In this document: positions 27,194 to 38,726 of the stretch, piece after piece
Numbering within the stretch: position 1 is the stretch's first letter
Layout of the letters: each line of letters starts with the position of its first letter
Assembly (NCBI RefSeq): GCF_030064165.1
Contig: NZ_CP125947.1
Span: 310,001-374,000, forward strand
Length of the DNA: 64,000 nucleotides
Direction: 5' to 3'
Origin: Comamonas resistens
GTDB lineage: Bacteria > Pseudomonadota > Gammaproteobacteria > Burkholderiales > Burkholderiaceae_C
Notes under the pieces: generated by a model
Told to the model about the DNA's origin: nothing
Databases searched by the model: none
Seen by the model: the letters and a program-made list of their open reading frames with translations, nothing else
Made by a program: the position numbers and the translations under genes

Positions 27194-28174
27194 TTAGACG
27201 CCGGCGGCATGCGCCTGCTGATCGGCGTGGTAGCTCGAGCGCACCATGGCGCCCACGGCGGCATGGGTGAAGCCCATCTTGTAGGCCTCTTCCTCGAACA
27301 TCTTGAAGGTGTCGGGGTGCACATAGCGGCGCACGGGCAGGTGGCTGTTGGTAGGTGCCAGGTACTGGCCGATGGTCAGCATGTCGATGTTGTGGGCGCG
27401 CATATCGCGCATCACCTGCAGGATTTCCTCGTCGGTCTCGCCCAGACCCACCATGATGCCGCTCTTGGTCGGCACGTCAGGGTGCAGTTCCTTGAACTTC
27501 TTGAGCAGATTCAGGCTGAACTGGTAGTCGGAACCGGGGCGCGCTTCCTTGTACAGGCGCGGTGCGGTTTCCAGGTTGTGGTTCATCACATCGGGCGGAG
27601 CCGACTTGAGGATTTCCAGAGCACGGTCATCGCGGCCGCGGAAGTCGGGCACCAGGATCTCGATCTGCGTCTCGGGTGAGAGTTCGCGGATGTTCTTGAT
27701 GCATTCCACAAAGTGGCCCGAGCCACCGTCACGCAGATCGTCGCGGTCCACACTGGTGATCACCACGTACTTCAGGCGCAGCGCGGCAATGGTGCGTGCC
27801 AGGTTCAGCGGCTCGTTCACATCCAGCGGATCGGGGCGGCCATGGCCCACGTCGCAGAACGGGCAGCGGCGCGTGCACTTGTCGCCCATGATCATGAAGG
27901 TGGCCGTGCCCTTGCCGAAGCATTCGCCGATATTGGGGCAGGAGGCTTCCTCGCAGACCGTGTGCAGATTGTTCTTGCGCAGAATGTCCTTGATTTCGTA
28001 AAAGCGAGTGCTGGGGCTGCCCGCCTTGACGCGGATCCACTCGGGCTTCTTGAGCACTTCGGCCTGCTCGACCTTCACGGGGATGCGCGAGAGCTTGGCG
28101 GCAGCCTTCTGCTTGGCCAGCGGGTTGTAATCGGCTTGGGATTGCGCTTCGCGCACGACTTCATTGGTGCTCAT
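27194..28174 (-). CDS. lipA: Lipoyl synthase
   Basis: The 326-residue radical SAM enzyme inserts two sulfur atoms into octanoyl groups on lipoyl domains. The auxiliary cluster cysteines are Cys74, Cys79 and Cys85 ([12 protein letters not shown]), and the SAM cluster cysteines are Cys100, Cys104 and Cys107 (CTRRCPFC). The C-terminal RSSYHA provides the serine ligand of the auxiliary cluster, whose sulfur is consumed in the reaction. It follows lipB after ten bases on the same strand, so octanoyl transfer and sulfur insertion are expressed together. An intrinsic terminator follows. Confidence 0.97.
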   Translation of the reverse strand: MSTNEVVREAQSQADYNPLAKQKAAAKLSRIPVKVEQAEVLKKPEWIRVKAGSPSTRFYEIKDILRKNNLHTVCEEASCPNIGECFGKGTATFMIMGDKCTRRCPFCDVGHGRPDPLDVNEPLNLARTIAALRLKYVVITSVDRDDLRDGGSGHFVECIKNIRELSPETQIEILVPDFRGRDDRALEILKSAPPDVMNHNLETAPRLYKEARPGSDYQFSLNLLKKFKELHPDVPTKSGIMVGLGETDEEILQVMRDMRAHNIDMLTIGQYLAPTNSHLPVRRYVHPDTFKMFEEEAYKMGFTHAAVGAMVRSSYHADQQAHAAGV

Positions 28175-28184
28175 GATCTTGCCT

Positions 28185-28928
28185 TCAGGGAGTCAGACGC
28201 GCTTTCAGCTGGCGGCCCAGCACATGCGCGGCCTCGTCCCAGGTTGTCTGTACGCCGATTGTAGAAAGGTCCACGGTTCTCAGTCCTGCGTATCCGCAAG
28301 GGTTGATTCGCAAATAAGGTTCCAAATCCATATCGACATTGAGGGCCACTCCGTGGTAGGTGCTGTGACGGCTCACTTTGATGCCAAGGGCCGCAATCTT
28401 GCCCAGGCCTTCGAAATGCGGCTCGGGCGCCGGGCTGCCGGGCTCGCGCTGCTGGGGGCGCTGCTCCAGCATGGCGTGGCTGCGCGGGTCGTCGAGGCGC
28501 ACATAGATGCCTGGGGCGCCGGCCACGCGGTGACCGGTGACGCCGAAGTGCTCCAGCGTGCGGATCACGGCATCTTCCAGTCGGTATACATACTCTTTGA
28601 CGAAGTAGCCCATGCGCTGCAGGTCGAGCAGCGGATAGGCCACGACCTGTCCGGGGCCGTGATAGGTCACCTGGCCGCCGCGATTGGTGGCTACCACCGG
28701 GATATCACCGGGATGCAGCAAGTGATCACTTTTCCCGGCAAGCCCTTGTGTGAAATGCGGGCTGTGCTCGCAAATCCATAGCTCGTCACGCGTGCCCGCA
28801 TCACGGGTACGTGTGAACTCCTGCATGGCGGCGACCGTCGCCTCATAACCTGTGCGCCCCAGTGTGCGCAAGTCCATCGGCTCGGGGGCAATAGCTGGCT
28901 GCGCGGCGCTGGCTTGTGCCTGGCTCAC
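28185..28928 (-). CDS. lipB: Octanoyl-[acyl-carrier-protein]:protein N-octanoyltransferase
   Basis: The 247-residue enzyme moves octanoate from acyl carrier protein to lipoyl domains. The family motifs are [34 protein letters not shown] with the catalytic Lys, and INPCGYAGL with the catalytic Cys. The GTG start at 28926-28928 overlaps the ybeD stop (GTGA), which argues for coupling. A later ATG at [10 protein letters not shown] would remove 17 low-complexity residues (Ala/Gln/Pro-rich) and is a possible alternative start. It is the middle gene of ybeD-lipB-lipA. Confidence 0.95.
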   Translation of the reverse strand: MSQAQASAAQPAIAPEPMDLRTLGRTGYEATVAAMQEFTRTRDAGTRDELWICEHSPHFTQGLAGKSDHLLHPGDIPVVATNRGGQVTYHGPGQVVAYPLLDLQRMGYFVKEYVYRLEDAVIRTLEHFGVTGHRVAGAPGIYVRLDDPRSHAMLEQRPQQREPGSPAPEPHFEGLGKIAALGIKVSRHSTYHGVALNVDMDLEPYLRINPCGYAGLRTVDLSTIGVQTTWDEAAHVLGRQLKARLTP

Positions 28929-29245
28929 AGAACCACCTTCACCAGAGGGTGAGAGGTCAGGGCGCGATAGGTGTCGTCCAGTTGCTCGCGGCTGGTGGCG
29001 GTGATGGTGATGGTGACGCCCAGGTATTTGCCGCCCGAGCTGGGGCGCAGCTCGATGGTGGTGGCGTCGAAGCTGGGGTCGAACTTCTCTGCAATCTTGG
29101 TGATCTCGTGCACCAGATGATCGTCTTTGATGCCCATGACCTTGATGGGGAACAGGCTTGGATACTCGATCAGCGAATCCTTGCGCGGATCTTCGGGCTG
29201 GGTTGGCTCGTTGACGGCTGGGGGATTGGTGTTGGAGTCGCTCAT
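28925..29245 (-). CDS. ybeD: YbeD family protein (DUF493)
   Basis: The 106-residue protein has a non-conserved N-terminal tail rich in Asn, Pro and Asp, then the DUF493 domain ([19 protein letters not shown], later [28 protein letters not shown]), a small ferredoxin-like fold. Its function is unknown. The gene is next to lipB in many proteobacteria, and that neighbourhood is kept here, with a four-base overlap. An allosteric or regulatory role in lipoate assembly has been suggested only from such context. Confidence 0.88.
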   Translation of the reverse strand: MSDSNTNPPAVNEPTQPEDPRKDSLIEYPSLFPIKVMGIKDDHLVHEITKIAEKFDPSFDATTIELRPSSGGKYLGVTITITATSREQLDDTYRALTSHPLVKVVL

Positions 29246-29632
29246 GGTTTTATTCCCGTTCTGGCTGAAGTTGGGCAGCGCCTGGGGCAGCGCTGCATTG
29301 GCAAAGATTGTGCGCTACGGCGGCACGGGGGGCTGGTGCGTAGGCTTAATTCACGGCTTCGCGTGGCTTGGCGGTCACTCAAAGCCCCCGGCGGCTGACG
29401 GGCAATTCCGGGTAATCAGGTCTTTCAACTGAGGCACACTTGCGCCGCGCCAGGGGAGCCCGCCATAAGTGTTGGCTCGCGGCGACAGGTAGCAGAAGAC
29501 ATCAAAGACCTTTTACACATAGCAGTATCAACCCCTATCGAACCTCGGGGGTTTTTACTTATAATCAGAGGCTTTGTAAAAAAGTCTTGTCCAGGTTACT
29601 AGATAAGTGCTGAGTCTGATTGGGTCAGTGGC
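29246..29632. other. 387-base divergent intergenic region between ybeD and atpI
   Basis: No gene is visible. The ybeD promoter should lie at the left end. Toward the right a hairpin (29530-29557) and a TATAAT box (29560-29565) precede the ATP synthase operon. The rest shows no clear feature. Confidence 0.6.
29530..29565 (+). promoter_or_regulatory. Hairpin and -10 box upstream of the atp operon
   Basis: AACCCC and GGGGTT pair around a 13-base loop and are followed by TTTTT, like a small terminator. A perfect -10 hexamer TATAAT follows at 29560-29565. The corresponding -35 (about 29537-29543) is poor. Start of transcription near 29572 would leave a leader of about 60 bases before atpI. Confidence 0.4.
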
Positions 29633-30121
29633 GTGAAAGAAAACATGCAGAAAATGCCCGCTGATTTCCAGGATGAGGACGAAGTCGAAGACTTCAAGCC
29701 CCTCACGGCTCAGGAAGCCTCGGCATGGCGCTCGCGCTTCCCCCAGGTCTCGGTCTGGCGCATTGTTGCGGTACAGGCGGTGGTGGGAGTTGTGGTTGCG
29801 GCGCTGGCCTGGCTGGTGACAGGACGCATGGCGGCAGGTTGGTCGGCAGGCTATGGGGCCTTGTCGGTGGTATTGCCAGCAGCCCTGTTTGCAAGAGGTG
29901 TGGTCCGTCAGCGGCAGGGAGGTGCCGGGGCGGCCATGGCAGGAATTTTCGGTTGGGAACTTGTGAAGCTGGTGCTGTGCATCGCCATGTTGGCGGCTGC
30001 ACCCAAACTGGTACCCGACCTGAGCTGGCTGGCGTTGCTGGTCGGCTTGATTGTTGTGATGAAAACGTATTGGGTGGCACTGCTGGTGCGATCCAATGTC
30101 CAAAAACCGATTGATATTTGA
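29633..30121 (+). CDS. atpI: ATP synthase subunit I
   Basis: The 162-residue membrane protein has a hydrophilic N-terminal part followed by four membrane helices, including WSAGYGALSVVLPAALFARGV and a C-terminal LALLVGLIVVMKTYWVALLV, as in proteobacterial AtpI. It is a non-structural helper thought to aid assembly of the c-ring. The first codon is GTG at 29633; an ATG four codons later (MQKMPAD) is equally possible. It opens the atp operon and is followed 13 bases later by atpB. Confidence 0.85.
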   Translation: MKENMQKMPADFQDEDEVEDFKPLTAQEASAWRSRFPQVSVWRIVAVQAVVGVVVAALAWLVTGRMAAGWSAGYGALSVVLPAALFARGVVRQRQGGAGAAMAGIFGWELVKLVLCIAMLAAAPKLVPDLSWLALLVGLIVVMKTYWVALLVRSNVQKPIDI

Positions 30122-30131
30122 GAGAAGTTGA

Positions 30132-30998
<867 letters not shown>

Positions 30999-31028
30999 AA
31001 TCCTTTATTTCACTCAACCTTCCTTTAA

Positions 31029-31295
<267 letters not shown>

Positions 31296-31330
31296 GCTCC
31301 GTTCAACGCCCTAAATAGAAAGGTGTTGCC

Positions 31331-31801
31331 GTGAGTATTAACGCGACCCTGTTCGTTCAGCTTGGTGTTTTCCTGGTTCTGGCGCTGTTCACGATGAAGT
31401 TCGTGTGGCCCCCGATCGCGAAGGCACTGGATGAGCGAGCCCAGAAAATCGCCGATGGCCTCGCTGCTGCCGACAAGGCCAAGTCTGAGTTGACCGCTGT
31501 GAACAAGCGCGTTGAAGCAGAACTGTCCCAGACGCGCAACGAAACAGCTTCGCGGCTTGCGGACGCCGAACGTCGTGCACAGGCCATCATTGAAGAGGCC
31601 AAAGCCCGCGCGACAGAAGAAGGCAACAAGATTGTTGCTGCTGCCCGCGCTGAAGCTGAACAGCAAGCCATTGCTGCCCGTGAAGCCCTGCGCGAGCAAG
31701 TGGCAACGTTGGCTGTCAAGGGTGCCGAGCAGATCCTGAAGAAGGAAGTCAATGCCGGCGTCCACGCTGATCTGCTGAACCGCCTGAAGACAGAGCTGTA
31801 A
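31331..31801 (+). CDS. atpF: ATP synthase Fo subunit b
   Basis: The 156-residue subunit has one N-terminal membrane helix ([20 protein letters not shown]) and a long, highly charged helical stalk with a heptad-like pattern that dimerises and connects Fo to F1. It matches the length of E. coli subunit b (156). The start codon is GTG at 31331. It is followed 12 bases later by atpH. Confidence 0.96.
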   Translation: MSINATLFVQLGVFLVLALFTMKFVWPPIAKALDERAQKIADGLAAADKAKSELTAVNKRVEAELSQTRNETASRLADAERRAQAIIEEAKARATEEGNKIVAAARAEAEQQAIAAREALREQVATLAVKGAEQILKKEVNAGVHADLLNRLKTEL

Positions 31802-31813
31802 GGAGCGCAAAAA

Positions 31814-32353
31814 ATGGCAGAACTCGCCACCATTGCCCGCCCTTACGCCGAAGCATTGTTCAAGACCTGCGCCGATCAAGGCGCAGATTTGAACAACAGT
31901 GTCGCTTGGGTGGAGGAATTGGCGGCGATTGCCGCCAATCCGCAATTGCGCCAACTGGCCGGCAATCCGAATGTGAGCGGCACGCAGGTGTTCGATCTCA
32001 TCACGGGTGTGGCCAAGTCGGCATTGCCCGAGTCTGCACGCAATTTTCTGCGTGTGGTCCTCGAAAACGGCCGTCTGGACGCGCTGCCTGAAGTGGCAGC
32101 CCAGTTCCGCAGCCTCGTGAACAGCAAGAGCGGCTCTTCGGATGCCGTGGTGTACAGCGCTTTCCCCATTGAGGATGCAGCGCTGGCCGAGCTTGGCGCC
32201 ACGCTGGAAAAGCGCTTTGGCCGCAAGCTGAATCTCGCCGTGAAGCAGGATGAATCGCTGATCGGTGGCGTTCGCGTCGTGGTGGGCGACGAGGTGCTGG
32301 ACACCTCCGTCAAGGCCCGTCTGGAACAAATGAAAGCGGCCCTCACCGCGTAA
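31814..32353 (+). CDS. atpH: ATP synthase F1 subunit delta
   Basis: The 179-residue subunit attaches the b-stalk to the top of the alpha-beta ring. The N-terminal helical domain begins [12 protein letters not shown], and the C-terminal region contains the conserved [25 protein letters not shown]. Length and motifs match the bacterial family. An AAGGAGCGCAAAAA site precedes the ATG. Confidence 0.96.
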   Translation: MAELATIARPYAEALFKTCADQGADLNNSVAWVEELAAIAANPQLRQLAGNPNVSGTQVFDLITGVAKSALPESARNFLRVVLENGRLDALPEVAAQFRSLVNSKSGSSDAVVYSAFPIEDAALAELGATLEKRFGRKLNLAVKQDESLIGGVRVVVGDEVLDTSVKARLEQMKAALTA

Positions 32354-32398
32354 TGCGCTTGAGGTCTCGGCTAACACACAAGAAAGAAGGAAAGAGTC

Positions 32399-33958
32399 AT
32401 GCAACTCAATCCCGCAGAAATTTCTGAACTGATCAAGAGCCGCATTGAAGGGCTGGCTGCTAGCACTGACGTCCGTAACCAAGGCACCGTGGTGTCGGTG
32501 ACCGACGGTATCGTGCGCGTGCACGGCCTGTCGGATGTGATGGCTGGCGAAATGCTGGAATTCCCCGCAGGCGCCGACGGTCAACCCACTTACGGTCTGG
32601 CCCTGAACCTGGAGCGCGACTCCGTGGGTGCCGTGATTCTGGGTGCTTACGAGCACATCGCAGAAGGCAACACCGTCAAGTGCACTGGCCGTATTCTGGA
32701 AGTGCCCGTGGGCCCCGAACTGGTCGGCCGCGTGGTGAACGCCCTGGGTCAGCCTATCGACGGCAAGGGCCCCATCAATGCCAAGATGACGGACGTGATC
32801 GAAAAGGTTGCTCCTGGTGTGATCGCACGTCAATCCGTGGATCAGCCTCTGCAGACCGGTATCAAGTCCATCGACTCCATGGTTCCCGTGGGCCGTGGTC
32901 AGCGTGAACTGATTATTGGTGACCGTCAGACCGGCAAGACTGCCGTGGCCATCGACGCCATCATCAACCAAAAGGGCCAAGGCGTTACCTGCGTGTACGT
33001 GGCGATTGGTCAGAAGGCTTCTTCGATCAAGAACGTGGTGCGCGCTCTGGAACAAGCCGGCGCGATGGAATACACCATCGTCGTGGCGGCTACCGCCTCC
33101 GAATCCGCTGCCATGCAGTACGTGTCGGCCTACTCCGGCTGCACGATGGGCGAATACTTCCGCGACCGCGGCGAAGACGCTCTGATCGTTTATGACGATC
33201 TGTCCAAGCAAGCTGTGGCCTACCGTCAAGTTTCGCTGCTGCTGCGTCGTCCTCCCGGACGTGAAGCCTTCCCCGGCGACGTGTTCTATCTCCACAGCCG
33301 TCTGCTGGAGCGTGCCGCTCGCGTGAACGCCGACTACGTCGAAGCTTTCACCAAGGGTGAAGTCAAGGGCAAGACCGGTTCTCTGACCGCTCTGCCTATC
33401 ATCGAAACACAGGCTGGCGACGTGTCCGCTTTCGTTCCCACGAACGTGATTTCGATTACCGACGGCCAGATCTTCCTGGAAACCAGCCTGTTCAACGCTG
33501 GCGTGCGTCCCGCTATCAACGCCGGTATCTCGGTGTCCCGCGTGGGTGGTGCTGCTCAGACCAAGGTTGTCAAGGGCCTGTCCGGCGGTATCCGTACCGA
33601 CCTGGCTCAGTATCGTGAACTGGCTGCCTTCGCGCAGTTCGCTTCCGACCTGGACGATGCCACCCGTAAGCAGCTGGACCGCGGTGCCCGCGTGACCGAA
33701 CTGCTCAAGCAAGCTCAGTACTCTCCTCTGTCGACCGCTCTGATGGCTTCTTCGCTGTTCGCAGTGAACAAGGGCTTCATGGACGACATCGAAGTCAAGC
33801 AAGTGCTGCCCTTCGAATCTGGTCTGCACCAGTTCCTGAAGACCAGCCACGCTGCTTTGCTGGACCGTCTGAACGAAAAGCGTGCTTTCGACAAGGAAGG
33901 CAAGGACGAAGCTGAACTGACTGCAGCCATTACTGCATTCAAGAAGTCCTTCGCTTAA
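32399..33958 (+). CDS. atpA: ATP synthase F1 subunit alpha
   Basis: The 519-residue subunit forms the non-catalytic nucleotide sites of the hexamer. The P-loop GDRQTGKT and the family signature including [20 protein letters not shown] are present, as is the arginine-finger region near [11 protein letters not shown]. The ATG follows GAAAGAAGGAAAGAGTC. It lies between atpH and atpG in the usual order. Confidence 0.98.
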   Translation: MQLNPAEISELIKSRIEGLAASTDVRNQGTVVSVTDGIVRVHGLSDVMAGEMLEFPAGADGQPTYGLALNLERDSVGAVILGAYEHIAEGNTVKCTGRILEVPVGPELVGRVVNALGQPIDGKGPINAKMTDVIEKVAPGVIARQSVDQPLQTGIKSIDSMVPVGRGQRELIIGDRQTGKTAVAIDAIINQKGQGVTCVYVAIGQKASSIKNVVRALEQAGAMEYTIVVAATASESAAMQYVSAYSGCTMGEYFRDRGEDALIVYDDLSKQAVAYRQVSLLLRRPPGREAFPGDVFYLHSRLLERAARVNADYVEAFTKGEVKGKTGSLTALPIIETQAGDVSAFVPTNVISITDGQIFLETSLFNAGVRPAINAGISVSRVGGAAQTKVVKGLSGGIRTDLAQYRELAAFAQFASDLDDATRKQLDRGARVTELLKQAQYSPLSTALMASSLFAVNKGFMDDIEVKQVLPFESGLHQFLKTSHAALLDRLNEKRAFDKEGKDEAELTAAITAFKKSFA

Positions 33959-33976
33959 TACAGGCGAGGAGTCATC

Positions 33977-34843
33977 ATGGCAGCAGGTAAGGAAATACGC
34001 GGCAAGATCAAATCGGTGGAAAACACCAAGAAGATCACCAAAGCCATGGAAATGGTGGCTGCATCCAAAATGCGCAAGGCGCAGGAACGGATGCTGGCTG
34101 CCCGTCCATACAGCGAAAAAATCCGCAACATTGCAGCCCATCTTGGCGAAGCCAACCCTGAATACGTGCATCCGTTCATGCAAGTGAACGATGCCAAGAA
34201 GGTTGGCGTCATCGTGGTGACAACCGACAAGGGTTTGTGCGGCGGCATGAATACCAACGTGTTGCGTGTCGTCACCAACAAGTTGCGCGAACTGCAAGAT
34301 GCGGGTGTTGCGGCAGATGCAGTGGCTATTGGCGGCAAGGGACTGGGTTTCCTGAACCGTGTCGGTGCCAAGGTGGTCTCCCACGCTACAGGCCTGGGCG
34401 ACACGCCTCATCTCGACAAGCTCATCGGGCCTGTCAAGGTGTTGCTGGACCAATATGCTGAAGGCAAGCTGAGCGCGGTGTACCTCTCGTACACCAAGTT
34501 CATCAACACCATGAAGCAGGAGTCGGTGGTGGAGCAGCTGCTCCCCCTGTCGTCCGAAAAAATGCAAGCCGAGAAGACGGGTGCATCCTGGGAATACATC
34601 TACGAACCTGATGCCCAGAGCGTCATCGACGAACTGCTGGTTCGTTACGTGGAATCCCTTGTGTACCAGGCTGTGGCGGAAAACATGGCGTCCGAGCAAT
34701 CGGCGCGCATGGTGGCCATGAAGGCCGCTACCGACAACGCAGGCAACGTCATCAGCGAGTTGAAGCTGGTCTACAACAAGACGCGTCAGGCAGCGATCAC
34801 GACCGAGTTGTCGGAAATCGTGGCAGGCGCAGCCGCTGTGTAA
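33977..34843 (+). CDS. atpG: ATP synthase F1 subunit gamma
   Basis: The 288-residue subunit is the rotating central shaft. Both ends are the conserved helices: [20 protein letters not shown] at the N-terminus and [20 protein letters not shown] near the C-terminus, with [13 protein letters not shown] in the Rossmann-like domain. Length matches E. coli (287). A GCGAGGAGTCATC site precedes the ATG. Confidence 0.97.
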   Translation: MAAGKEIRGKIKSVENTKKITKAMEMVAASKMRKAQERMLAARPYSEKIRNIAAHLGEANPEYVHPFMQVNDAKKVGVIVVTTDKGLCGGMNTNVLRVVTNKLRELQDAGVAADAVAIGGKGLGFLNRVGAKVVSHATGLGDTPHLDKLIGPVKVLLDQYAEGKLSAVYLSYTKFINTMKQESVVEQLLPLSSEKMQAEKTGASWEYIYEPDAQSVIDELLVRYVESLVYQAVAENMASEQSARMVAMKAATDNAGNVISELKLVYNKTRQAAITTELSEIVAGAAAV

Positions 34844-34853
34844 ACGGCTTTAA

Positions 34854-36287
<1,434 letters not shown>

Positions 36288-36295
36288 CTGGCTTG

Positions 36296-36400
36296 CACCC
36301 CCTGAGCGGCTTGCGCCGCTTCCCCCTCTCTTTCGGGAGGGGGACGACGCCCTCGCTGCGGGGCGGCCCTTGCTCGGCGTCTCTGGCTTGGGGTGTGCTT
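36296..36400 (+). repeat. Dispersed GC-rich repeat, family B (clearest copy)
   Basis: It has three nested hairpin-like parts: CCCCTGAGCGGCTTGCGCCG, then CCCCCTCTCTTTCGGGAGGG, then GCTGCGGGGCGGCCCTTGCT followed by CGGCGTCTCTGG. CCCCTGAG begins 12 bases after the atpD stop codon. It lies inside the atp operon, between the genes for beta and epsilon subunits. Confidence 0.75.
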
Positions 36401-36437
36401 GTTTTAGGACCAGTTTTTACCTTTTCTAGGAGCAAAG

Positions 36438-36854
36438 ATGAACACCATCCACGTTGATGTGGTCAGTGCCGAAGAGTCCATCTTCTCCGGTGAAGCGCGC
36501 TTTGTCGCCTTGCCCGGTGAAGCCGGCGAGCTGGGCATTTATCCCCGCCACACACCGCTGATCACCCGCATCAAGCCGGGTTCGGTGCGCATCGAAATGC
36601 CTGATGGCAGCGAAGAGTTCGTCTTCGTGGCCGGTGGCATTTTGGAAGTGCAACCCAACTGCGTGACCGTGCTGTCCGACACCGCCATCCGCGGCAAGGA
36701 TCTGGACGAGCAAAAGGCCAACGAGGCCAAGGCTGCTGCCGAGGAAGCGCTGAAAAACGCCAAGGGCGAGCTGGACATCGCTCGTGCACAGTCCGAGCTG
36801 GCAGTCATGGCAGCTCAGATCGCTGCTCTGCGCAAGTTCCGCCAGAAGCGCTAA
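36438..36854 (+). CDS. atpC: ATP synthase F1 subunit epsilon
   Basis: The 138-residue subunit couples the central shaft to the c-ring and can inhibit ATP hydrolysis through its C-terminal helices. The N-terminal beta sandwich contains [22 protein letters not shown], and two C-terminal helices with Ala/Lys/Glu-rich sequence follow. It is the last gene of the operon, 150 bases after atpD because of the intervening repeat. A strong terminator lies 36 bases past its stop. Confidence 0.96.
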   Translation: MNTIHVDVVSAEESIFSGEARFVALPGEAGELGIYPRHTPLITRIKPGSVRIEMPDGSEEFVFVAGGILEVQPNCVTVLSDTAIRGKDLDEQKANEAKAAAEEALKNAKGELDIARAQSELAVMAAQIAALRKFRQKR

Positions 36855-36890
36855 TTGTTTCTGCCGCTCCAAGGAGTGGTCTGAAATACC

Positions 36891-36922
36891 AAAAAGCCAC
36901 CCGGGCAACCGGGTGGCTTTTT
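36891..36922 (+). terminator. Intrinsic terminator of the atp operon
   Basis: AAAAAGCCACCCGG and CCGGGTGGCTTTTT form a perfect 14-bp stem around GCAA, ending in T. It can act on both strands. Confidence 0.92.
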
Positions 36923-36967
36923 GTTTGATTGCTATCTAAATCGAAGCTGCTTGCACGGATGTACAAA

Positions 36968-36995
36968 GGGTTTGAGTGCCAAAGCACTCAAACCC
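36968..36995. repeat. 12-bp perfect inverted repeat
   Basis: GGGTTTGAGTGC (36968-36979) and GCACTCAAACCC (36984-36995) flank CAAA. It lies downstream of the small lipoprotein gene on the minus strand and may serve as its transcript end, though the following T-tract is weak. Confidence 0.6.
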
Positions 36996-37021
36996 TGGTC
37001 ATTGCGCGCTCGGTTTGGCGA

Positions 37022-37291
37022 TCAGCTGTTGCAGGCGGCCTGATAGGCGTAGATGACCGAGTCGTCCTTGGGGTCCACATGGCGAGACTTGCGGATCACG
37101 GCCTTGCTGGGGTCATCGCACATGGCGCGAATCTGGGCCTCGCACTTCTTGGGATCATCGACCTTGAGCTTGCAGCTCAGAGCGTAGTCATACTCTTGAG
37201 GGACTTCCGCCCCCTTGGGGCTGATGGAGGAGCAGGCGCTCAGAGCCAGGGCAGAGCCGAGGATGGCAAGAGAGAGCAGGGATTTCTTCAT
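37022..37291 (-). CDS. Small hypothetical lipoprotein
   Basis: The 89-residue precursor has a clear lipoprotein signal with lipobox LSAC (Cys20), so the mature protein is about 70 residues. Three or four further cysteines (LSCKL, KKCEAQ, AMCDD, AACNS) are spaced in a way that could give two disulfides. I do not recognise the family. It lies between the atp operon terminator and the divergently transcribed CSD-DUF1294 gene, alone on its strand. Confidence 0.75.
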   Translation of the reverse strand: MKKSLLSLAILGSALALSACSSISPKGAEVPQEYDYALSCKLKVDDPKKCEAQIRAMCDDPSKAVIRKSRHVDPKDDSVIYAYQAACNS

Positions 37292-37452
37292 GCGATAGTG
37301 CTTTCTTAGGAAAATACGGCTGCCCTGACGCTAACACAGTCATGTGCCAGGCACGCAGATTTTCTGTGCAGGACAGACCTGCATTGTGCCGCTCACGACA
37401 GCGTTCATCCCTAATTTCAGTGACCTAACGCCAAAGAAAGAAGCCAACAGAC

Positions 37453-38121
37453 ATGCGATATCAGGGAAGTCTGATCCAGTGGAATGATGAGCGTGGCTTT
37501 GGCTGGATTGCTGCCGATGAAGGCGGCGAGAAGATCTTTGTGCACATCAGCGCTTTTGTGCCACGTCCGCATGCAGATCAGCGTCCCAGGAACGGGCAGC
37601 GCCTGGAATTTGCCGTGGGCATGGACAAGGGCAAAAAATGCGCGCAGCAGGTTGCCTGGCGCAGCTCCAATATGTGGCTGGAGCAGACTCAGCCAGCACG
37701 GCGATCCGCTCCGGCCGCGCGCCCGCCACAGAGTTCGCGCTCTGCCACGGGCTGGCATGCATCGAGCCGCTTCAGCTATGGTGCATTGATAGTCTGGGGA
37801 GTGTTGATGCAAGCCTGTGCCGTGCTTTGGTCGGTACCGGCCTGGATATGGCTGGCCTATATGGGCCTGAGTGTGCTGACCTTCATGATGTACTGGCAGG
37901 ACAAATGGGCGGCGCAAAAAGGCCAATGGCGCACGCCCGAGAAAACCTTGCAGATGCTTGCGCTTGCTGGTGGCTGGCCGGGTGCGGTGCTGGCCCAGCA
38001 GTGGCTGCGCCACAAATCGAGCAAGACCCGCTTTCAGCTGCAGTTCTGGTGCATGGCACTACTCAATGCCGTGCTCATATTCTGGCTGCTGTCGCCTTAT
38101 GGGCGGCATTTGCTGGTTTGA
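37453..38121 (+). CDS. Cold-shock domain / DUF1294 membrane fusion protein
   Basis: The 222-residue protein joins two parts. Residues 1-70 form a cold-shock-like OB fold: GSLIQWNDERGFGWIAADEG and KIFVHISAF keep the RNP1-like and RNP2-like aromatic motifs that bind single-stranded nucleic acid. After a Pro/Arg-rich linker, residues of about 105-222 form a DUF1294 membrane domain with about four helices. That domain contains YWQDKWAAQKGQWRTPEKTL and the GGWPGAVLAQQWLRHKSSKTRFQ motif typical of DUF1294. The function of the fusion is unknown; it would place a nucleic-acid-binding domain at the membrane. An AAAGAAAGAAG site precedes the ATG. Confidence 0.88.
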   Translation: MRYQGSLIQWNDERGFGWIAADEGGEKIFVHISAFVPRPHADQRPRNGQRLEFAVGMDKGKKCAQQVAWRSSNMWLEQTQPARRSAPAARPPQSSRSATGWHASSRFSYGALIVWGVLMQACAVLWSVPAWIWLAYMGLSVLTFMMYWQDKWAAQKGQWRTPEKTLQMLALAGGWPGAVLAQQWLRHKSSKTRFQLQFWCMALLNAVLIFWLLSPYGRHLLV

Positions 38122-38129
38122 GGCTCTTC

Positions 38130-38175
38130 TGCCTCAAACCATTGAATGACAGGCGCTTGCAGCTATCAATAAAAG
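38130..38175 (-). repeat. Dispersed intergenic repeat, family A
   Basis: On the minus strand it reads TTATTGATAGCTGCAAGCGC followed by CTGTCATTC and ending near GAGGC. It begins 7 bases after the stop of the soluble TPM-domain gene, in that gene's sense orientation. Confidence 0.6.
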
Positions 38176-38182
38176 AGTGGTT

Positions 38183-38725
38183 TCAACGGCCTCGGCCCGG
38201 TAGGTGTTGCTGAACCACGGGGGCATCGGGCAGATTGACCTCATCCGGGGCCGCCTCTTTTTTGCGGGGGAAGTGGTGTTGCAGCTGCTGGCTGACGCGC
38301 TCGAGCGCTGCCACCAGTCCCACGCTGAAATGCCCGCTCTGAAAGGCCGATTGCATATCGCTGATCAGGGTTTGCCACTGCTCGGTGCTCATGGTGCGAT
38401 CCAGAGCGCGGTCGGCCACGATCTCTATCGCATGGTCGGCCAGCAGCAGATAGATGAGGGCACCGTTGTTGTGCTCGGTATCCCAGACACGCAGCTTGCC
38501 GAACAGGGAGATCGCGCGCTGGCGTGCCGTCGCGTCGCGCCAGATATAGCTGAAGGGCAGGCCTGCCTCCACGCAAATGCGTACCTGGCCGGTGTGGCCC
38601 AGCTCGCTTTTGGCGATCAGCTGCTCAAGCTCCTGAAGGGTGGCAGGGGGCAGAGCCTTGCGCAGATGCAGCTCGGCCCAGCGGTGGCGCACCAGGCGTG
38701 CAAAGCGATGAAAAACGTTGCTCAT
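38183..38725 (-). CDS. TPM-domain protein without membrane segment
   Basis: The 180-residue protein shows the TPM fold (named after TLP18.3, Psb32 and MOLO-1): ATLQELEQLIAKSELGHTGQVRICVE, LRVWDTEHNNGALIYLLLADHAIEIVADRALD and SGHFSVGLVAALERVSQQLQ. It lacks a signal peptide and membrane helices, unlike its upstream neighbour. The ATG lies one base after that gene's stop, so the two are coupled and probably work together in one complex. Their role is unknown; TPM proteins have been linked to photosystem repair in plants and to membrane-protein quality control. A family A repeat follows its stop. Confidence 0.82.
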   Translation of the reverse strand: MSNVFHRFARLVRHRWAELHLRKALPPATLQELEQLIAKSELGHTGQVRICVEAGLPFSYIWRDATARQRAISLFGKLRVWDTEHNNGALIYLLLADHAIEIVADRALDRTMSTEQWQTLISDMQSAFQSGHFSVGLVAALERVSQQLQHHFPRKKEAAPDEVNLPDAPVVQQHLPGRGR

Positions 38726-38726
38726 T

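Noticed and set aside
36930..36960. Possible decayed family A copy (AAGCTGCTTGCACGG)
   Set aside because: Only the short AGCTGCTTGC core matches; too little to call.
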